From an uncultured Clostridium sp. (GTDB lineage Bacteria; Bacillota; Clostridia; TANB77; CAG-508): a DNA stretch of 45,466 nt. The notes below the pieces were generated by a model. The model was not told the DNA's origin, did not search any database, and worked only from the letters and a program-made list of their open reading frames with translations. A program made the position numbers and the translations under genes. The DNA lies in assembly GCA_930986425.1 (NCBI GenBank), contig CAKNJR010000012.1, forward strand, positions 1 through 45,466. The letters are read 5' to 3'. This document shows, piece by piece, positions 1 to 9,394 of the stretch. The stretch's first letter is position 1. Every line of letters starts with the position of its first letter.

Positions 1-6
1 TAAAAA

Positions 7-28
7 AGCACTAATAAAAATTAGTGCT
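7..28 (-). terminator. Hairpin, likely minus-strand or bidirectional terminator
   Basis: A perfect 9-bp stem (AGCACTAAT at 7-15, ATTAGTGCT at 20-28) has a 4-base A loop. A run of A precedes the left arm, which becomes a T-run when read on the minus strand. It lies next to a second hairpin that points the other way. It separates this locus from whatever lies to the left. Confidence 0.55.
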
Positions 29-30
29 AG

Positions 31-56
31 AGTGAACGAAGTTCACTTTTGTTCTT
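31..56 (+). terminator. Rho-independent terminator of the upstream gene
   Basis: AGTGAAC (31-37), loop GAA, and GTTCACT (41-47) form a perfect 7-bp stem followed by a T-rich tract (TTTTGTTCTT). It probably ends a + strand transcript entering from the left, just before the polysaccharide operon promoter. Confidence 0.6.
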
Positions 57-93
57 ATGCTCTAAACAATTTTTGACAAAATACATTTTTATA

Positions 94-122
94 TTTACAA
101 ATTACCTTCGAAATGATAAAAT
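94..122 (+). promoter_or_regulatory. Promoter of the polysaccharide operon
   Basis: A -35 box TTTACA (94-99), a 17-base spacer and a -10 box TAAAAT (117-122) are present. A TG at 114-115 gives an extended -10. Transcription would start near 129, leaving a leader of about 55 bases before the first LCP gene. A second possible -35 (TTGACA at 73-78) pairs with only a poor -10 (TACAAA at 96-101). Confidence 0.6.
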
Positions 123-183
123 ACGACAAGAGTTAATAAAATAATTTCTTGTAAACATAACAAAGATAAATTAGGAGGTAAAA

Positions 184-1290
184 ATGAGTACTTCTGGAAG
201 AAGAATGAAAGAAAACAATTCAAGAATAAATAATAATACAAATGGAAAAGAGAAAAAGAAATCAAAGAAAAGCAGAAAAGCTTTAAAAATAGTATTAATA
301 GTAATATTGGTATTAGTAGTAATTATTGCAGCTGTTTTTGCGGCAGGTTATACATATATATATAGCATGTTAGAAGAAATGAACCAAGAAACAATAAACT
401 TAAACGAAGTAAGTATAGATGATGCAGTTGCTGATGAATTAAGTGATTATAGAAACATAGCATTATTTGGAATCGATTCAAGAGAAGATGACTACGGCAG
501 AGGAAATAGAAGTGATTGTATAATTATTGCTTCAGTTAACAAAAAAACAAATGAAGTAAAATTAGTATCTGTTTATAGAGATACATATTTATTGCTTACA
601 GGAAGAAGTTTAGATAAAGTTACACATGCATACTCATATGGCGGAGCAGAGCTTGCTGTAAGTACATTAAATGCAAACTTAGACTTAAATATAGAAGAAT
701 ATGTAACAGTTAACTTCGATGCTGTAGTAGATGCTGTTGATGCATTAGGTGGAATAAGAATGGAAATAACAAGTGATGAGGTAAAATACATAAATAATTA
801 TATCGATGAGAACAATAGAGTAACTGGCCACAATTCTAGCCATATAACAACAGCAGGTACATATAATTTAGATGGAGTGCAAGCTTTAGCATATTCAAGA
901 ATACGTTATACAGCAGGAGGAGATTACAAGAGAACAGAGAGAATGAGAGACGTATTAGAAGCAATGCTAAATAAAGCAAAAACTTTAAGCATAAGTGAAT
1001 TAATAAATTTTGTGAACATAATGCTTCCAAAAATATCTACTAATATATCAAGTAATGATATTATTGGATTGGCACCAGCATTATTAAATCTTAACATATC
1101 AGAAAGCAATGGATGGCCTGAAGAAACTCAAGGAGCAACAATAGGCGGAGTATATTATGGTGTGCCAGTAACATTATCAGAAAATGTTACAAAACTACAT
1201 GAAGAACTATTTGACCAACAAGGCTATACACCTTCAGAAACAGTACAAAATATAAGTGAGCAAATAGTAACTAGAACAGGAATTCAGTAA
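184..1290 (+). CDS. LCP (LytR-CpsA-Psr) family protein, first copy
   Basis: The 368-residue membrane protein has a Lys/Arg-rich cytoplasmic N-terminus, one transmembrane helix at about residues 33-58, and an extracellular LCP domain at about 90-250. Visible LCP landmarks are the segment starting FGIDSREDD, the acidic/basic pair in SDCIIIAS, the YRDTYL motif and the arginine cluster in YKRTERMRDVL. LCP enzymes transfer lipid-linked glycopolymers onto peptidoglycan. It is the first gene of the locus, with an AGGAGG site about 7 bases before ATG. A paralogue (2062-3183) lies two genes downstream. The likely role is anchoring this polysaccharide to the wall; which paralogue does what cannot be told from sequence. 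Confidence 0.93.
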   Translation: MSTSGRRMKENNSRINNNTNGKEKKKSKKSRKALKIVLIVILVLVVIIAAVFAAGYTYIYSMLEEMNQETINLNEVSIDDAVADELSDYRNIALFGIDSREDDYGRGNRSDCIIIASVNKKTNEVKLVSVYRDTYLLLTGRSLDKVTHAYSYGGAELAVSTLNANLDLNIEEYVTVNFDAVVDAVDALGGIRMEITSDEVKYINNYIDENNRVTGHNSSHITTAGTYNLDGVQALAYSRIRYTAGGDYKRTERMRDVLEAMLNKAKTLSISELINFVNIMLPKISTNISSNDIIGLAPALLNLNISESNGWPEETQGATIGGVYYGVPVTLSENVTKLHEELFDQQGYTPSETVQNISEQIVTRTGIQ

Positions 1291-1370
1291 TTATATAAAG
1301 CCGATATCTAAAATATAAAAGGAATAAAGACAAAATATATTAATGCTATTAATTAGGGGGGATAATAGTA

Positions 1371-2075
1371 ATGGCAGAAAATGAAGCTGTATTAGTTAGA
1401 GACGAAGAAAATGAGGAAATAAAACCAATTATAGTCGTTACAAAAAAGCAAAATATAATTTATCGATTTATAAAAAGGACAATAGACATTTTTGCTGGAT
1501 TAGTCGGTGTAATACTACTAATTCCTTTAATGATTGTTGTAGAAATAATAAGAATTGCAAAAAAAGAAAATCAAGGACCTCTATTTTATGAACAATTAAG
1601 AATTGGAAAAAATGGAAAACAATTTAGAATGTATAAATTCAGGTCAATGTGCATGAATGCAGATGATACATTAAAAGAATATTTAAAAAATAATGAAGAA
1701 GCAAGAAAAGAATTTAAAAAATATAAAAAATTAAAAAAAGACCCAAGAATAACTAAAGTTGGAAAAGTATTAAGAGAAACAAGCTTAGATGAATTTCCAC
1801 AACTAATAAATGTATTATTAGGTAATATGAGCCTAGTAGGACCTAGGCCATATCTCCCTAGAGAAAAAGAAGATATGGGAGAATATTATTCCTCAATAAT
1901 AAAAGTAAAACCAGGAATAACAGGATACTGGCAAATAAGAGGTAGAAGCAAAACATCATTTAATGATAGATTGAAAATGGATTTGCAATATGTAAATAAT
2001 TGTAGTCTAAAAAATGACATAAAAATATTATTCAAAACTTTTGCAAAAGTATTCAAAAAAGATGGAGCAATTTAA
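1371..2075 (+). CDS. Undecaprenyl-phosphate sugar-1-phosphate transferase (priming enzyme)
   Basis: The 234-residue member of the bacterial sugar transferase family (PF02397) starts repeat-unit synthesis by moving a sugar-1-phosphate from a UDP-sugar to undecaprenyl phosphate. A single hydrophobic helix lies at about 38-62. The family signature follows: YKFRSM, LRETSLDEFPQL, GNMSLVGPRP and KPGITGYWQIRGRS. The length fits the short form with only the catalytic domain, as in EpsL/CpsE C-termini. The start follows a GGGGGG-rich Shine-Dalgarno (about 1357). The next LCP gene overlaps its 3' end, suggesting coupled translation. The sugar specificity cannot be read from sequence. Confidence 0.93.
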   Translation: MAENEAVLVRDEENEEIKPIIVVTKKQNIIYRFIKRTIDIFAGLVGVILLIPLMIVVEIIRIAKKENQGPLFYEQLRIGKNGKQFRMYKFRSMCMNADDTLKEYLKNNEEARKEFKKYKKLKKDPRITKVGKVLRETSLDEFPQLINVLLGNMSLVGPRPYLPREKEDMGEYYSSIIKVKPGITGYWQIRGRSKTSFNDRLKMDLQYVNNCSLKNDIKILFKTFAKVFKKDGAI

Positions 2076-3183
2076 TAATAAAATGAACAAAGAAATAAAA
2101 GATAAAAAAGTAGGCAACAGATTTAGAAACAAAGAAGAAAAAAATAAAAAACATAAAAAATTAAAAATATTTGGAATAGTAATTGCGATTATATTAATAA
2201 TTGTAATTGTGTTAGTTGCACTTGTCTATGGATTTTTAAACTCAAAACTTGGAAAATTACAAATAGAACAAATTACTAATGATTTGAATGAATTAGGAAT
2301 AAGTGAAGCAAATCAAGATTCAGAGATGAGTAAATATAGAAATATAGCAATATTAGGATTAGACTCAAGATATGATACATACGATTCGGATTATAGAACA
2401 GATTGTATAATGGTAGCAAGTATAAATAAAGAAACAAATGAAGTTCAATTGTATTCTATATATAGAGATACCTATGTACAAATGGAACTAGATGGAGAAG
2501 TTATATTTGATAAAATAAACCATGCTTATTACAATGGTGTTGAAAATACATTAAAAACAATAAATGAAAACTTAGATTTAAATATAACAGAATATGTAAT
2601 GGCAGACTTTACAGCAATAGCAGACTTAGTAGATAGCGTGGGTGGAATTGAAATAGATGTAGATAGTGAAGAAATTAATTATATAAATGATTATATAAAA
2701 GATGTATCAAGCGTGATAGGAAGAACATCAAGCAATATAACACATACCGGTGTGCAACATCTTGATGGAATTCAAGCAGTATCATATTGCAGAATAAGAT
2801 ACACATCAGGATTAGATTATAAAAGAACAGAAAGAATGAGAGAAGTACTGGGAAAAGTAGTAGATAAAATTAAACAGTCAGACTTAGGAACAATCAATAA
2901 TTTATTAGATACATTTTTACCTAAAATTAGAACTAATATTACAGTAGATGAAATAAAAGCATTAATTCCAATGGCTTTAAACTTAAAACTTAAAGATTCA
3001 TTTGGATGGCCATATACAACAGAAGGTGTCTGGATGAGAGGAGATTTCTACGGACCAGCAACTACATTAGAAAGCAATGTGAAAAGATTGCATGAAGAAG
3101 TATATGGACAAACAAATTATGTTGTACCAGAAGATATAGTAGAAGTAAGTAATAAAATAATTGAAGAAACAGGAGTACAATAA
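2062..3183 (+). CDS. LCP (LytR-CpsA-Psr) family protein, second copy
   Basis: This second LCP enzyme (about 373 residues) has the same layout as the first: a basic N-terminus, one membrane helix (about residues 34-56 from this start), then the LCP domain with LGLDSRYDT, YRDTYVQM and YKRTERMREVL. The two copies match closely along their length, so they are paralogues made by duplication around the priming transferase. Start choice is uncertain. ATG 2062 overlaps the previous gene by 14 bases; ATG 2083 has a GGAG 15 bases upstream; TTG 2041 is also open. The overlap suggests translational coupling. Confidence 0.9.
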   Translation: MEQFNNKMNKEIKDKKVGNRFRNKEEKNKKHKKLKIFGIVIAIILIIVIVLVALVYGFLNSKLGKLQIEQITNDLNELGISEANQDSEMSKYRNIAILGLDSRYDTYDSDYRTDCIMVASINKETNEVQLYSIYRDTYVQMELDGEVIFDKINHAYYNGVENTLKTINENLDLNITEYVMADFTAIADLVDSVGGIEIDVDSEEINYINDYIKDVSSVIGRTSSNITHTGVQHLDGIQAVSYCRIRYTSGLDYKRTERMREVLGKVVDKIKQSDLGTINNLLDTFLPKIRTNITVDEIKALIPMALNLKLKDSFGWPYTTEGVWMRGDFYGPATTLESNVKRLHEEVYGQTNYVVPEDIVEVSNKIIEETGVQ

Positions 3184-3208
3184 ATCGAAAAACAAAAGGG
3201 GATAAAAA

Positions 3209-4624
3209 ATGGCATTTTCATCAACAGTATTTTTATTTGTCTTTCTGCCAGCACTATTGCTAATATATTACTGTAAATTAGTAAAAAGTAATAAAACAAG
3301 AAACATCATATTATTAATAGCTAGCTTATTATTTTACGCATATGGAGAGCCAATATACATATTAGTAATGCTCGTATCAATATTAATCAACTATACCATG
3401 GGGCTATTAATAAACAAATGCAAAGAAGAAAATAAAAATGCCAAAATTGTATTAATAATAGGAATAATTCTTAATATTGGAATTTTAATAATATTCAAAT
3501 ACTTAAACTTTATATTAGAAAATTTAACATTATTAACAAATAAAGACCTGACAATAGAAAGCATAACTTTGCCATTAGGAATATCTTTCTACACATTTTC
3601 AATATTATCATATTTAATAGATGTGTATAAAGGAGAAATAAAAACTAATGAAGGCTTATTAAATATCGCTTTATATATAACATTTTTTCCGAAAATATCG
3701 CAAGGACCAATAATAAAATATAGTCAAATGCAAGAAGAAATAAACAATAGAAAATATGTGCAAAAAGATTTTACAGAAGGTGTAATCAGATTTATAATTG
3801 GTTTAGCAAAAAAAGTTATAATAGCAAATTATATAGCATTAATTGCAGATAATTGTTTTATGGTAGGAAGCATGTCAACTGCAACAGCATGGCTAGGAGC
3901 TATAAGCTATACACTGCAAATATATTTTGACTTTTCAGGATATTCAGATATGGCAATTGGAATAGGAAAAATGTTTGGATTTAATTTGCCAGAAAACTTT
4001 GATTATCCATATTCAGCAGGTTCAATAACCGAATTTTGGAGAAAATGGCACATAACACTTGGATTATGGTTTAGAAACTATGTATATATACCTCTTGGCG
4101 GAAGTAGAGTAAAAAAGCCAAGGCTAATATTTAATTTACTAGTAGTATGGTTACTTACAGGAATATGGCATGGAGCAAACTGGAATTTTGTAATATGGGG
4201 ATTAATATATTTTGTACTACTTGCAATAGAAAAACTCACAAACCTACACAAAAATAAAAAATTTACCAAAACAATAGGACATATTTATACATTATTTTTT
4301 GTAATAATAGGATGGGTATTTTTCAGAAGTGATAGCATAGAATCAGCAATAAAATACTTAACCGAGATGTTTACAATAGGTAAAAAAGGAATAATAGATG
4401 TAACATTCATAGAATATTTAAAACAAGCGTGGTTCGTACTTACGGTAGGAATAATAGCATCTTTCCCTGTAACAAAAGCAATACAAAAAATTATAGAAAA
4501 AAAGGAAATAAACAAAACAATTATAAATATAGTAAAATCAGTAGGATTATGTGCAATTTTCATATTATCATTATCAATGTGCATAAGTTCAACATATAGT
4601 CCATTTATATATTTTAATTTTTAA
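3209..4624 (+). CDS. MBOAT family O-acyltransferase (AlgI/DltB-like)
   Basis: The 471-residue polytopic membrane protein has many hydrophobic helices. It shows the MBOAT/AlgI signature, including SGYSDMAIGIGKMFGF, FWRKWHITLG (His about 281), YIPLGGSR and TGIWHGANW (catalytic-type His about 321). These proteins move acetyl groups across the membrane to a partner that modifies extracellular polysaccharide. The partner is very probably the next gene (4652-5863), as in AlgI-AlgJ/X pairs. It therefore most likely O-acetylates the polymer made here. The ATG has an AAAGGGG-type site just upstream. Confidence 0.92.
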   Translation: MAFSSTVFLFVFLPALLLIYYCKLVKSNKTRNIILLIASLLFYAYGEPIYILVMLVSILINYTMGLLINKCKEENKNAKIVLIIGIILNIGILIIFKYLNFILENLTLLTNKDLTIESITLPLGISFYTFSILSYLIDVYKGEIKTNEGLLNIALYITFFPKISQGPIIKYSQMQEEINNRKYVQKDFTEGVIRFIIGLAKKVIIANYIALIADNCFMVGSMSTATAWLGAISYTLQIYFDFSGYSDMAIGIGKMFGFNLPENFDYPYSAGSITEFWRKWHITLGLWFRNYVYIPLGGSRVKKPRLIFNLLVVWLLTGIWHGANWNFVIWGLIYFVLLAIEKLTNLHKNKKFTKTIGHIYTLFFVIIGWVFFRSDSIESAIKYLTEMFTIGKKGIIDVTFIEYLKQAWFVLTVGIIASFPVTKAIQKIIEKKEINKTIINIVKSVGLCAIFILSLSMCISSTYSPFIYFNF

Positions 4625-4651
4625 AATGAGAAATAAAAGAGGAACTAACAT

Positions 4652-5863
4652 ATGCAAAAAGATGAAAAAGTATTGTATGTAGCAACTAGAATTTTTATAT
4701 TTATACTAATAATCGTATTTTTCTCCGTAATAATAAAATATGGTATAGATAAATATAACAACAATATAGGAACAAAAGAAGAAAAAATAGAATCAATAGC
4801 AGATTACATAAGCTGGTTGGATAAAAAAGAGCAAACTATAGAGGACTATTCCTCAAAATATTTAGCAGGATATAATAAAATTATAGAACTTCAAGAAAAA
4901 TATAAATCAGCAATTAAATGGGACTTGATTAGACTAGAAGATGGAGGAACACCAGTAAACATTGGAAATGGAATGATATCTGAAATAAAGAATAAAAAAG
5001 ACAATAGCGCAAGAGCGCAAAAATTGATAGAATTTAATAATTACTTAGAAGAAAAAGGAATAAACCTATTATATGTACAAGCACCAAGTAAAACAGACAA
5101 TGTAACAACAGGTGGAACACTGAATATAAAGAAAGATTATATAAAAGAAAATACAGATAATTTTCTAAAAAAGTTAACAAAAGAAAAAGTTGATGTATTA
5201 GACTTAAGACAAGAAATAATAAAAGAAAATTTAAAATCAGAAGAAATATTTTTCAAAACTGACCATCATTGGAAGCCAAAAACAGGAATATGGGCTACAA
5301 AAAAGGTTGCAAATAAATTAAATGAATTGTATAATTTTAATATCAATATAGATATGTATAACATAATAAAATATGAAGTAAAAACTATACCAAAGATAGC
5401 TTTAGGCTCAGAAGGTAAAAGAGCAACGCTAGCGAAAGTGGAGCTGGAAGATTTTGATATTATACTTCCTAAATTTAAAAATAATTTAAATGTAGAAATA
5501 CCATCAAAAAATATATGCAAAGAAGGTAGTATAAGCGATACAGCGATTGACTGGACAAGAATCAAAAGGGATTACTATAATACAGAAGTATATGCAGCTT
5601 ATGGGTATGGCAATCCACCATTAATAAAAGTAAAAAACGACTTGGCAAATGACAGTGATAAGAATATACTAATAATAAAAGATTCTTTTGCAAATGTAGT
5701 TTGGCCATATCTGTCATTGGCAATGAATAATACATATGTGCTAGATTTGCGATATTATGGAGAAAGTTTAAAACAATTTATAGCTGAAAATAAGATAGAT
5801 GCAGTAATAATGTTATATTATCCGGCATCTTTAGAAGACTCTAATATGTTTAATTTTGAATAA
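4652..5863 (+). CDS. DHHW-type AlgJ/AlgX-like O-acetyltransferase partner
   Basis: The 403-residue protein has one N-terminal membrane helix (about 10-30) and an extracytoplasmic domain. The diagnostic TDHHW motif is at about residues 203-207, and a KDSFAN serine motif lies at about 343-348. Both match the SGNH-like AlgJ/AlgX/DHHW family, where Asp-His and Ser act in acetyl transfer. It directly follows the MBOAT gene, the usual arrangement for polysaccharide O-acetylation. Acetylation of this locus's polymer is inferred from the pairing; the acceptor sugar is unknown. Confidence 0.85.
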   Translation: MQKDEKVLYVATRIFIFILIIVFFSVIIKYGIDKYNNNIGTKEEKIESIADYISWLDKKEQTIEDYSSKYLAGYNKIIELQEKYKSAIKWDLIRLEDGGTPVNIGNGMISEIKNKKDNSARAQKLIEFNNYLEEKGINLLYVQAPSKTDNVTTGGTLNIKKDYIKENTDNFLKKLTKEKVDVLDLRQEIIKENLKSEEIFFKTDHHWKPKTGIWATKKVANKLNELYNFNINIDMYNIIKYEVKTIPKIALGSEGKRATLAKVELEDFDIILPKFKNNLNVEIPSKNICKEGSISDTAIDWTRIKRDYYNTEVYAAYGYGNPPLIKVKNDLANDSDKNILIIKDSFANVVWPYLSLAMNNTYVLDLRYYGESLKQFIAENKIDAVIMLYYPASLEDSNMFNFE

Positions 5864-5898
5864 TAAATATCAATAAAAAGTAAAAACGGGAGCAGAAA

Positions 5899-7149
5899 AT
5901 GAAGATATTACTTGTAAATAAGTTCCACTATCTAAAAGGTGGAAGTGAAAAATACTATTTTGATTTAGCAAATTTATTAAAAGAAAATGGACATGAAGTT
6001 GCTTTTTTTTCAATGCAAGACGAAAAAAATATAAAGACTGATTGCAAAGAATATTTTGTAGAAAATTCAGATATGAATAGCAAAAACATATTTAAAGCTC
6101 TAGATGTAATCTATTCAAAAAAGAATAAAAAAGCAATGGAAAAAGCATTAGATGACTTTAAACCAGATATTGTTCATTTAAATAATTTTCAAAGACAATT
6201 ATCTGCATCTATAATTAAGCCAATAAAGAAGAGGAATATTCCTATTGTCTTTACTGCACATGACTTGCAAGCTATTTGCCCAGCAATAGTAATGTTGGAT
6301 AATGAAAAGAATATTTGTGATAAATGCATAAATGGTAAATACATGAATTGTATAAAAGGAAAATGCGTAAAAAATTCCTCATTAAAAAGTTTATTAGGTG
6401 CTATTGAAGGAAAATATTATAGAAATAAAAAAATATACACAAAACAAATAGATAAAATAATAACGCCAAGTAAGTACTTCAAAACTATGCTTGTGAAAGA
6501 TGGAGTAAAAGCAGATAGAGTGGAAATATTACATAATTTTATAGATGTTGATGAATACTCCGCCAAGATAGAAGACGAAGGCTATGCATTTTACTACGGA
6601 AGGCTAGCAAAAGAAAAAGGAATTTTTAATTTGCTAAATGCAATAAATAAAGTAAAAAATAAAAAATTACTTATTGCTGGAGAAGGTCCTGATAAAGAAA
6701 AGATAGAAAAATACATAATAGAAAATAATTTAAAGCAAAATGTAAAATTATTAGGATATTTGAAAACTAATCAAATAAAAGAATATGTAAGAAAAGCTAG
6801 AGTGATTATTGTACCTTCGATTTGTAGAGAAAATTGCCCATACTCTATACTTGAAACATTAGCAATTGGGAGACCTATTATAGGAAGTAACTTAGGGGGA
6901 ATTCCAGAGTTAGTCGTTAATAATGAGTGTGGATATATATATAATGATGAAAAAACATTAATTGAAAAATTAGAAAAATTATTAAATGATGAAGCTCTAG
7001 CAAAAAAAATGGGAGAGAATGCAAAAAAAATAGCCAATGAAAAATTTTCGAAAGATGCTTACTATAGTAAAATAATAACATTGTATGAACAATTAAGAAG
7101 AACTAAAAATAAAAAGGAGAGCAAAATCAAGAGTTTCTATGGAAAATAG
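5899..7149 (+). CDS. Glycosyltransferase family 4
   Basis: This 416-residue GT-B enzyme has a GGSEKYYFDLANLL start, an N-terminal acceptor domain and a C-terminal GT4 donor domain with YYGRLAKEKGI and the E-x7-E nucleotide-sugar motif (E311 and E319 in RENCPYSILE). An inserted four-cysteine stretch (CDKC...CIKGKC, about residues 138-156) could bind a metal and is known in some GT4 capsule enzymes. It likely adds one sugar to the lipid-linked repeat at the cytoplasmic face. Its 3' end overlaps the next gene by 11 bases. Donor and linkage are unknown. Confidence 0.9.
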   Translation: MKILLVNKFHYLKGGSEKYYFDLANLLKENGHEVAFFSMQDEKNIKTDCKEYFVENSDMNSKNIFKALDVIYSKKNKKAMEKALDDFKPDIVHLNNFQRQLSASIIKPIKKRNIPIVFTAHDLQAICPAIVMLDNEKNICDKCINGKYMNCIKGKCVKNSSLKSLLGAIEGKYYRNKKIYTKQIDKIITPSKYFKTMLVKDGVKADRVEILHNFIDVDEYSAKIEDEGYAFYYGRLAKEKGIFNLLNAINKVKNKKLLIAGEGPDKEKIEKYIIENNLKQNVKLLGYLKTNQIKEYVRKARVIIVPSICRENCPYSILETLAIGRPIIGSNLGGIPELVVNNECGYIYNDEKTLIEKLEKLLNDEALAKKMGENAKKIANEKFSKDAYYSKIITLYEQLRRTKNKKESKIKSFYGK

Positions 7150-8182
7150 TAAAAAAAGAGTTGTATGGATTGATCATCTGAAAGTATTTGCTTGCATATT
7201 AGTGGTTATAGGTCATTTGATTCAATCATTACAGAAAAGTAATATAGATAATTTTGAGAATATTACGAGTTTTATTAATTGGTTTATATATTTATTTCAT
7301 ATGCCACTGTTTTTTGCAGTGAGTGGGTATGTATATGAAATTAATAAAAAAGATTTTTCTTGGAAAGAATATAAAAGTTTTGCAATAAAAAAAGTAATAA
7401 ATTTAGGAATTCCATATATAGTTTTTTATTTACTATATGTAATAATAAACATGATATTTGCAGATAGTGTTAATTCACCAAAAGGAATTGAGGAAATAGT
7501 AGGAATATTAAATAACCCTATGCCTCCATATTGGTTTTTATATGCATTATTATCAATATTCATATTTGAACCATTAATTGAAAAAATATTAAAAAATAAT
7601 AAAACAGCTATTACTATTTTATTAGTAAGTTTAAAGATAATATCACTCTTTATAAGTACAAATATATATTTAGTTGATTCATTTTTTGGCAATGCTATTT
7701 ACTTTTATTTAGGAAGTATAATAAAAGATGTAATAGAAGCATCAAGAAATAAAATACGAGATAGTAGCATATTAAGAAATATTATGATGATAATAGGATA
7801 TATAATAGGTGCAATCATATACTATATACTTCAAAATAAAATAAATAACTATATATGTGCAATTATTAATTTAATATTTGCAATAAGTGGAACGCTAATT
7901 TGTTTTAAAATATTTATAAGTATTAATAAGTTAAAAATATTTGATTATATAAAGAGATATACTTTTCCAATATATTTATTACATACCATTTTTGCAGCAG
8001 GATTTAGAATAATCTTAATACAACTGGGGATAAGTAATTATTTTATTCACTTTATTATAGGATTATTTGCAAGCATTGCAATTCCAATAATAATTGCAAA
8101 GATATGCGAGAAGACAAAATACTTAAATTTCTTCTTTTATCCATATAAAACGATAAAAGAATTGAAAAATAAAAGCATTTAA
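7139..8182 (+). CDS. Acyltransferase family 3 membrane protein
   Basis: The 347-residue protein has about ten hydrophobic helices. Its N-terminus (WIDHLKVFACILVVIGH) carries the conserved Arg/Lys-x10-His type motif of acyltransferase family 3 (PF01757). Members O-acetylate or succinylate sugars of surface polysaccharides. The start overlaps the end of the preceding glycosyltransferase by 11 bases, so translation is probably coupled. It is one of two such enzymes here (the other is 9395-10387), besides the MBOAT/DHHW pair, so the polymer may carry several acyl groups. Confidence 0.85.
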   Translation: MENSKKRVVWIDHLKVFACILVVIGHLIQSLQKSNIDNFENITSFINWFIYLFHMPLFFAVSGYVYEINKKDFSWKEYKSFAIKKVINLGIPYIVFYLLYVIINMIFADSVNSPKGIEEIVGILNNPMPPYWFLYALLSIFIFEPLIEKILKNNKTAITILLVSLKIISLFISTNIYLVDSFFGNAIYFYLGSIIKDVIEASRNKIRDSSILRNIMMIIGYIIGAIIYYILQNKINNYICAIINLIFAISGTLICFKIFISINKLKIFDYIKRYTFPIYLLHTIFAAGFRIILIQLGISNYFIHFIIGLFASIAIPIIIAKICEKTKYLNFFFYPYKTIKELKNKSI

Positions 8183-8214
8183 ATTATATATTATATAAAA
8201 AGGAGCGATTGAAA

Positions 8215-9393
8215 ATGTCAAATAGAAAGCTAAATGGAACAGTTATAGTTACATACAGATGTAATGCAAGATGCAATATGTGTAGTAGATTTAAAAGACC
8301 ATCAAAACCAGATGAAGAAATTAGCTTAGAAACAATAAAAAAATTGCCAAAGATGTATTTTACAAATATAACTGGTGGAGAGCCTTTTATTAGAGAAGAT
8401 TTAAAAGATATAGTTAGAGAATTATACAAAAAATCAGATAGAATAGTAATATCAACAAATGGATTTTTTACTGATAGAATCATAGACTTATGCAAAGAAT
8501 TCCCTAATGTAGGTATTAGAATATCAATTGAAGGATTAGAAGAAACAAACAATAAAATAAGAGGTTTGCAAGATGGATTCAATAGAGGATACTCAACACT
8601 AAAAAAATTAGTTGAAATGAAGCACCCTGATGTAGGTTTCGGAATGACAGTACAAGATGCAAATGCTAAAGATTTAGTTCCATTATATAAACTATCAGAT
8701 GAACTAAATATGGAATTTGCAACAGCTTCTTTACATAACTCATTCTACTTCGTAGAAAACAAAAACATAATTCATGATAGATTAATGGTTGCAGAACAAT
8801 TTGAAAACTTAATAAATGAATTATTAAACTCAAATCAACCTAAAAAATGGTTTAGAGCTTACTTTAACCATGGACTAATAAATTACATATTTGGACAAAA
8901 GAGATTACTTCCATGTGATATGGCATTTGATACATTTTTTATAGACCCATATGGAGACGTAATGCCATGTAACGGAACAAAAGAAAAAGAAGTTATGGGA
9001 AATCTTAATGAACAAACTTGGGACGAGCTATGGAACAGTGAGCAAGCAGAAAAAGTAAGAAATAAAGTTAGACATTGTGATAGACAATGTTGGATGATAG
9101 GTTCAGTAAGCCCTGCAATGCATAAATACATTTGGAAACCAGCTTGGTGGGTTATAAGACATAAATTCTTTAGATTTTTCAAAAAGAAAAAATACTCAAT
9201 GTATGAAAATAAGATAGTACAAGATTACAAGGATGGAAAAGTAACAAAAGAAGAACTGGACAAATGTTCAACATGTGATTTAAGTTGTCCTGTTAATGAT
9301 GGACTTTCTGATACTTCAAGAGAAATATTAAAAGAAATGTCTGGTGAGGAATTTGTTAATCAAGATATAAAGAAGCAGTTGGAGAAGAAATAA
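8215..9393 (+). CDS. Radical SAM/SPASM domain protein
   Basis: The protein has about 392 residues. The radical SAM cluster motif CNARCNMC (Cys 16, 20, 23) is followed by TGGEPF (SAM-binding GGE) and later strand motifs. The C-terminal part has SPASM-like cysteines (PYGDVMPCNG, then CDRQC) and a further CSTCDLSC group near 346-354, so extra Fe-S clusters are likely. ATG 8215 is chosen because AGGAGC lies 8 bases upstream; the in-frame TTG at 8209 is too close. Such enzymes often modify peptides, but here it sits between two acyltransferases, so a sugar or lipid carrier substrate is possible. The reaction is unknown. Confidence 0.85.
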   Translation: MSNRKLNGTVIVTYRCNARCNMCSRFKRPSKPDEEISLETIKKLPKMYFTNITGGEPFIREDLKDIVRELYKKSDRIVISTNGFFTDRIIDLCKEFPNVGIRISIEGLEETNNKIRGLQDGFNRGYSTLKKLVEMKHPDVGFGMTVQDANAKDLVPLYKLSDELNMEFATASLHNSFYFVENKNIIHDRLMVAEQFENLINELLNSNQPKKWFRAYFNHGLINYIFGQKRLLPCDMAFDTFFIDPYGDVMPCNGTKEKEVMGNLNEQTWDELWNSEQAEKVRNKVRHCDRQCWMIGSVSPAMHKYIWKPAWWVIRHKFFRFFKKKKYSMYENKIVQDYKDGKVTKEELDKCSTCDLSCPVNDGLSDTSREILKEMSGEEFVNQDIKKQLEKK

Positions 9394-9394
9394 T

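Noticed and set aside
1..60. Two adjacent hairpins as a leader riboswitch
   Set aside because: They lie upstream of the operon promoter and have terminator-like A/T tails, so they are not in the operon's leader.
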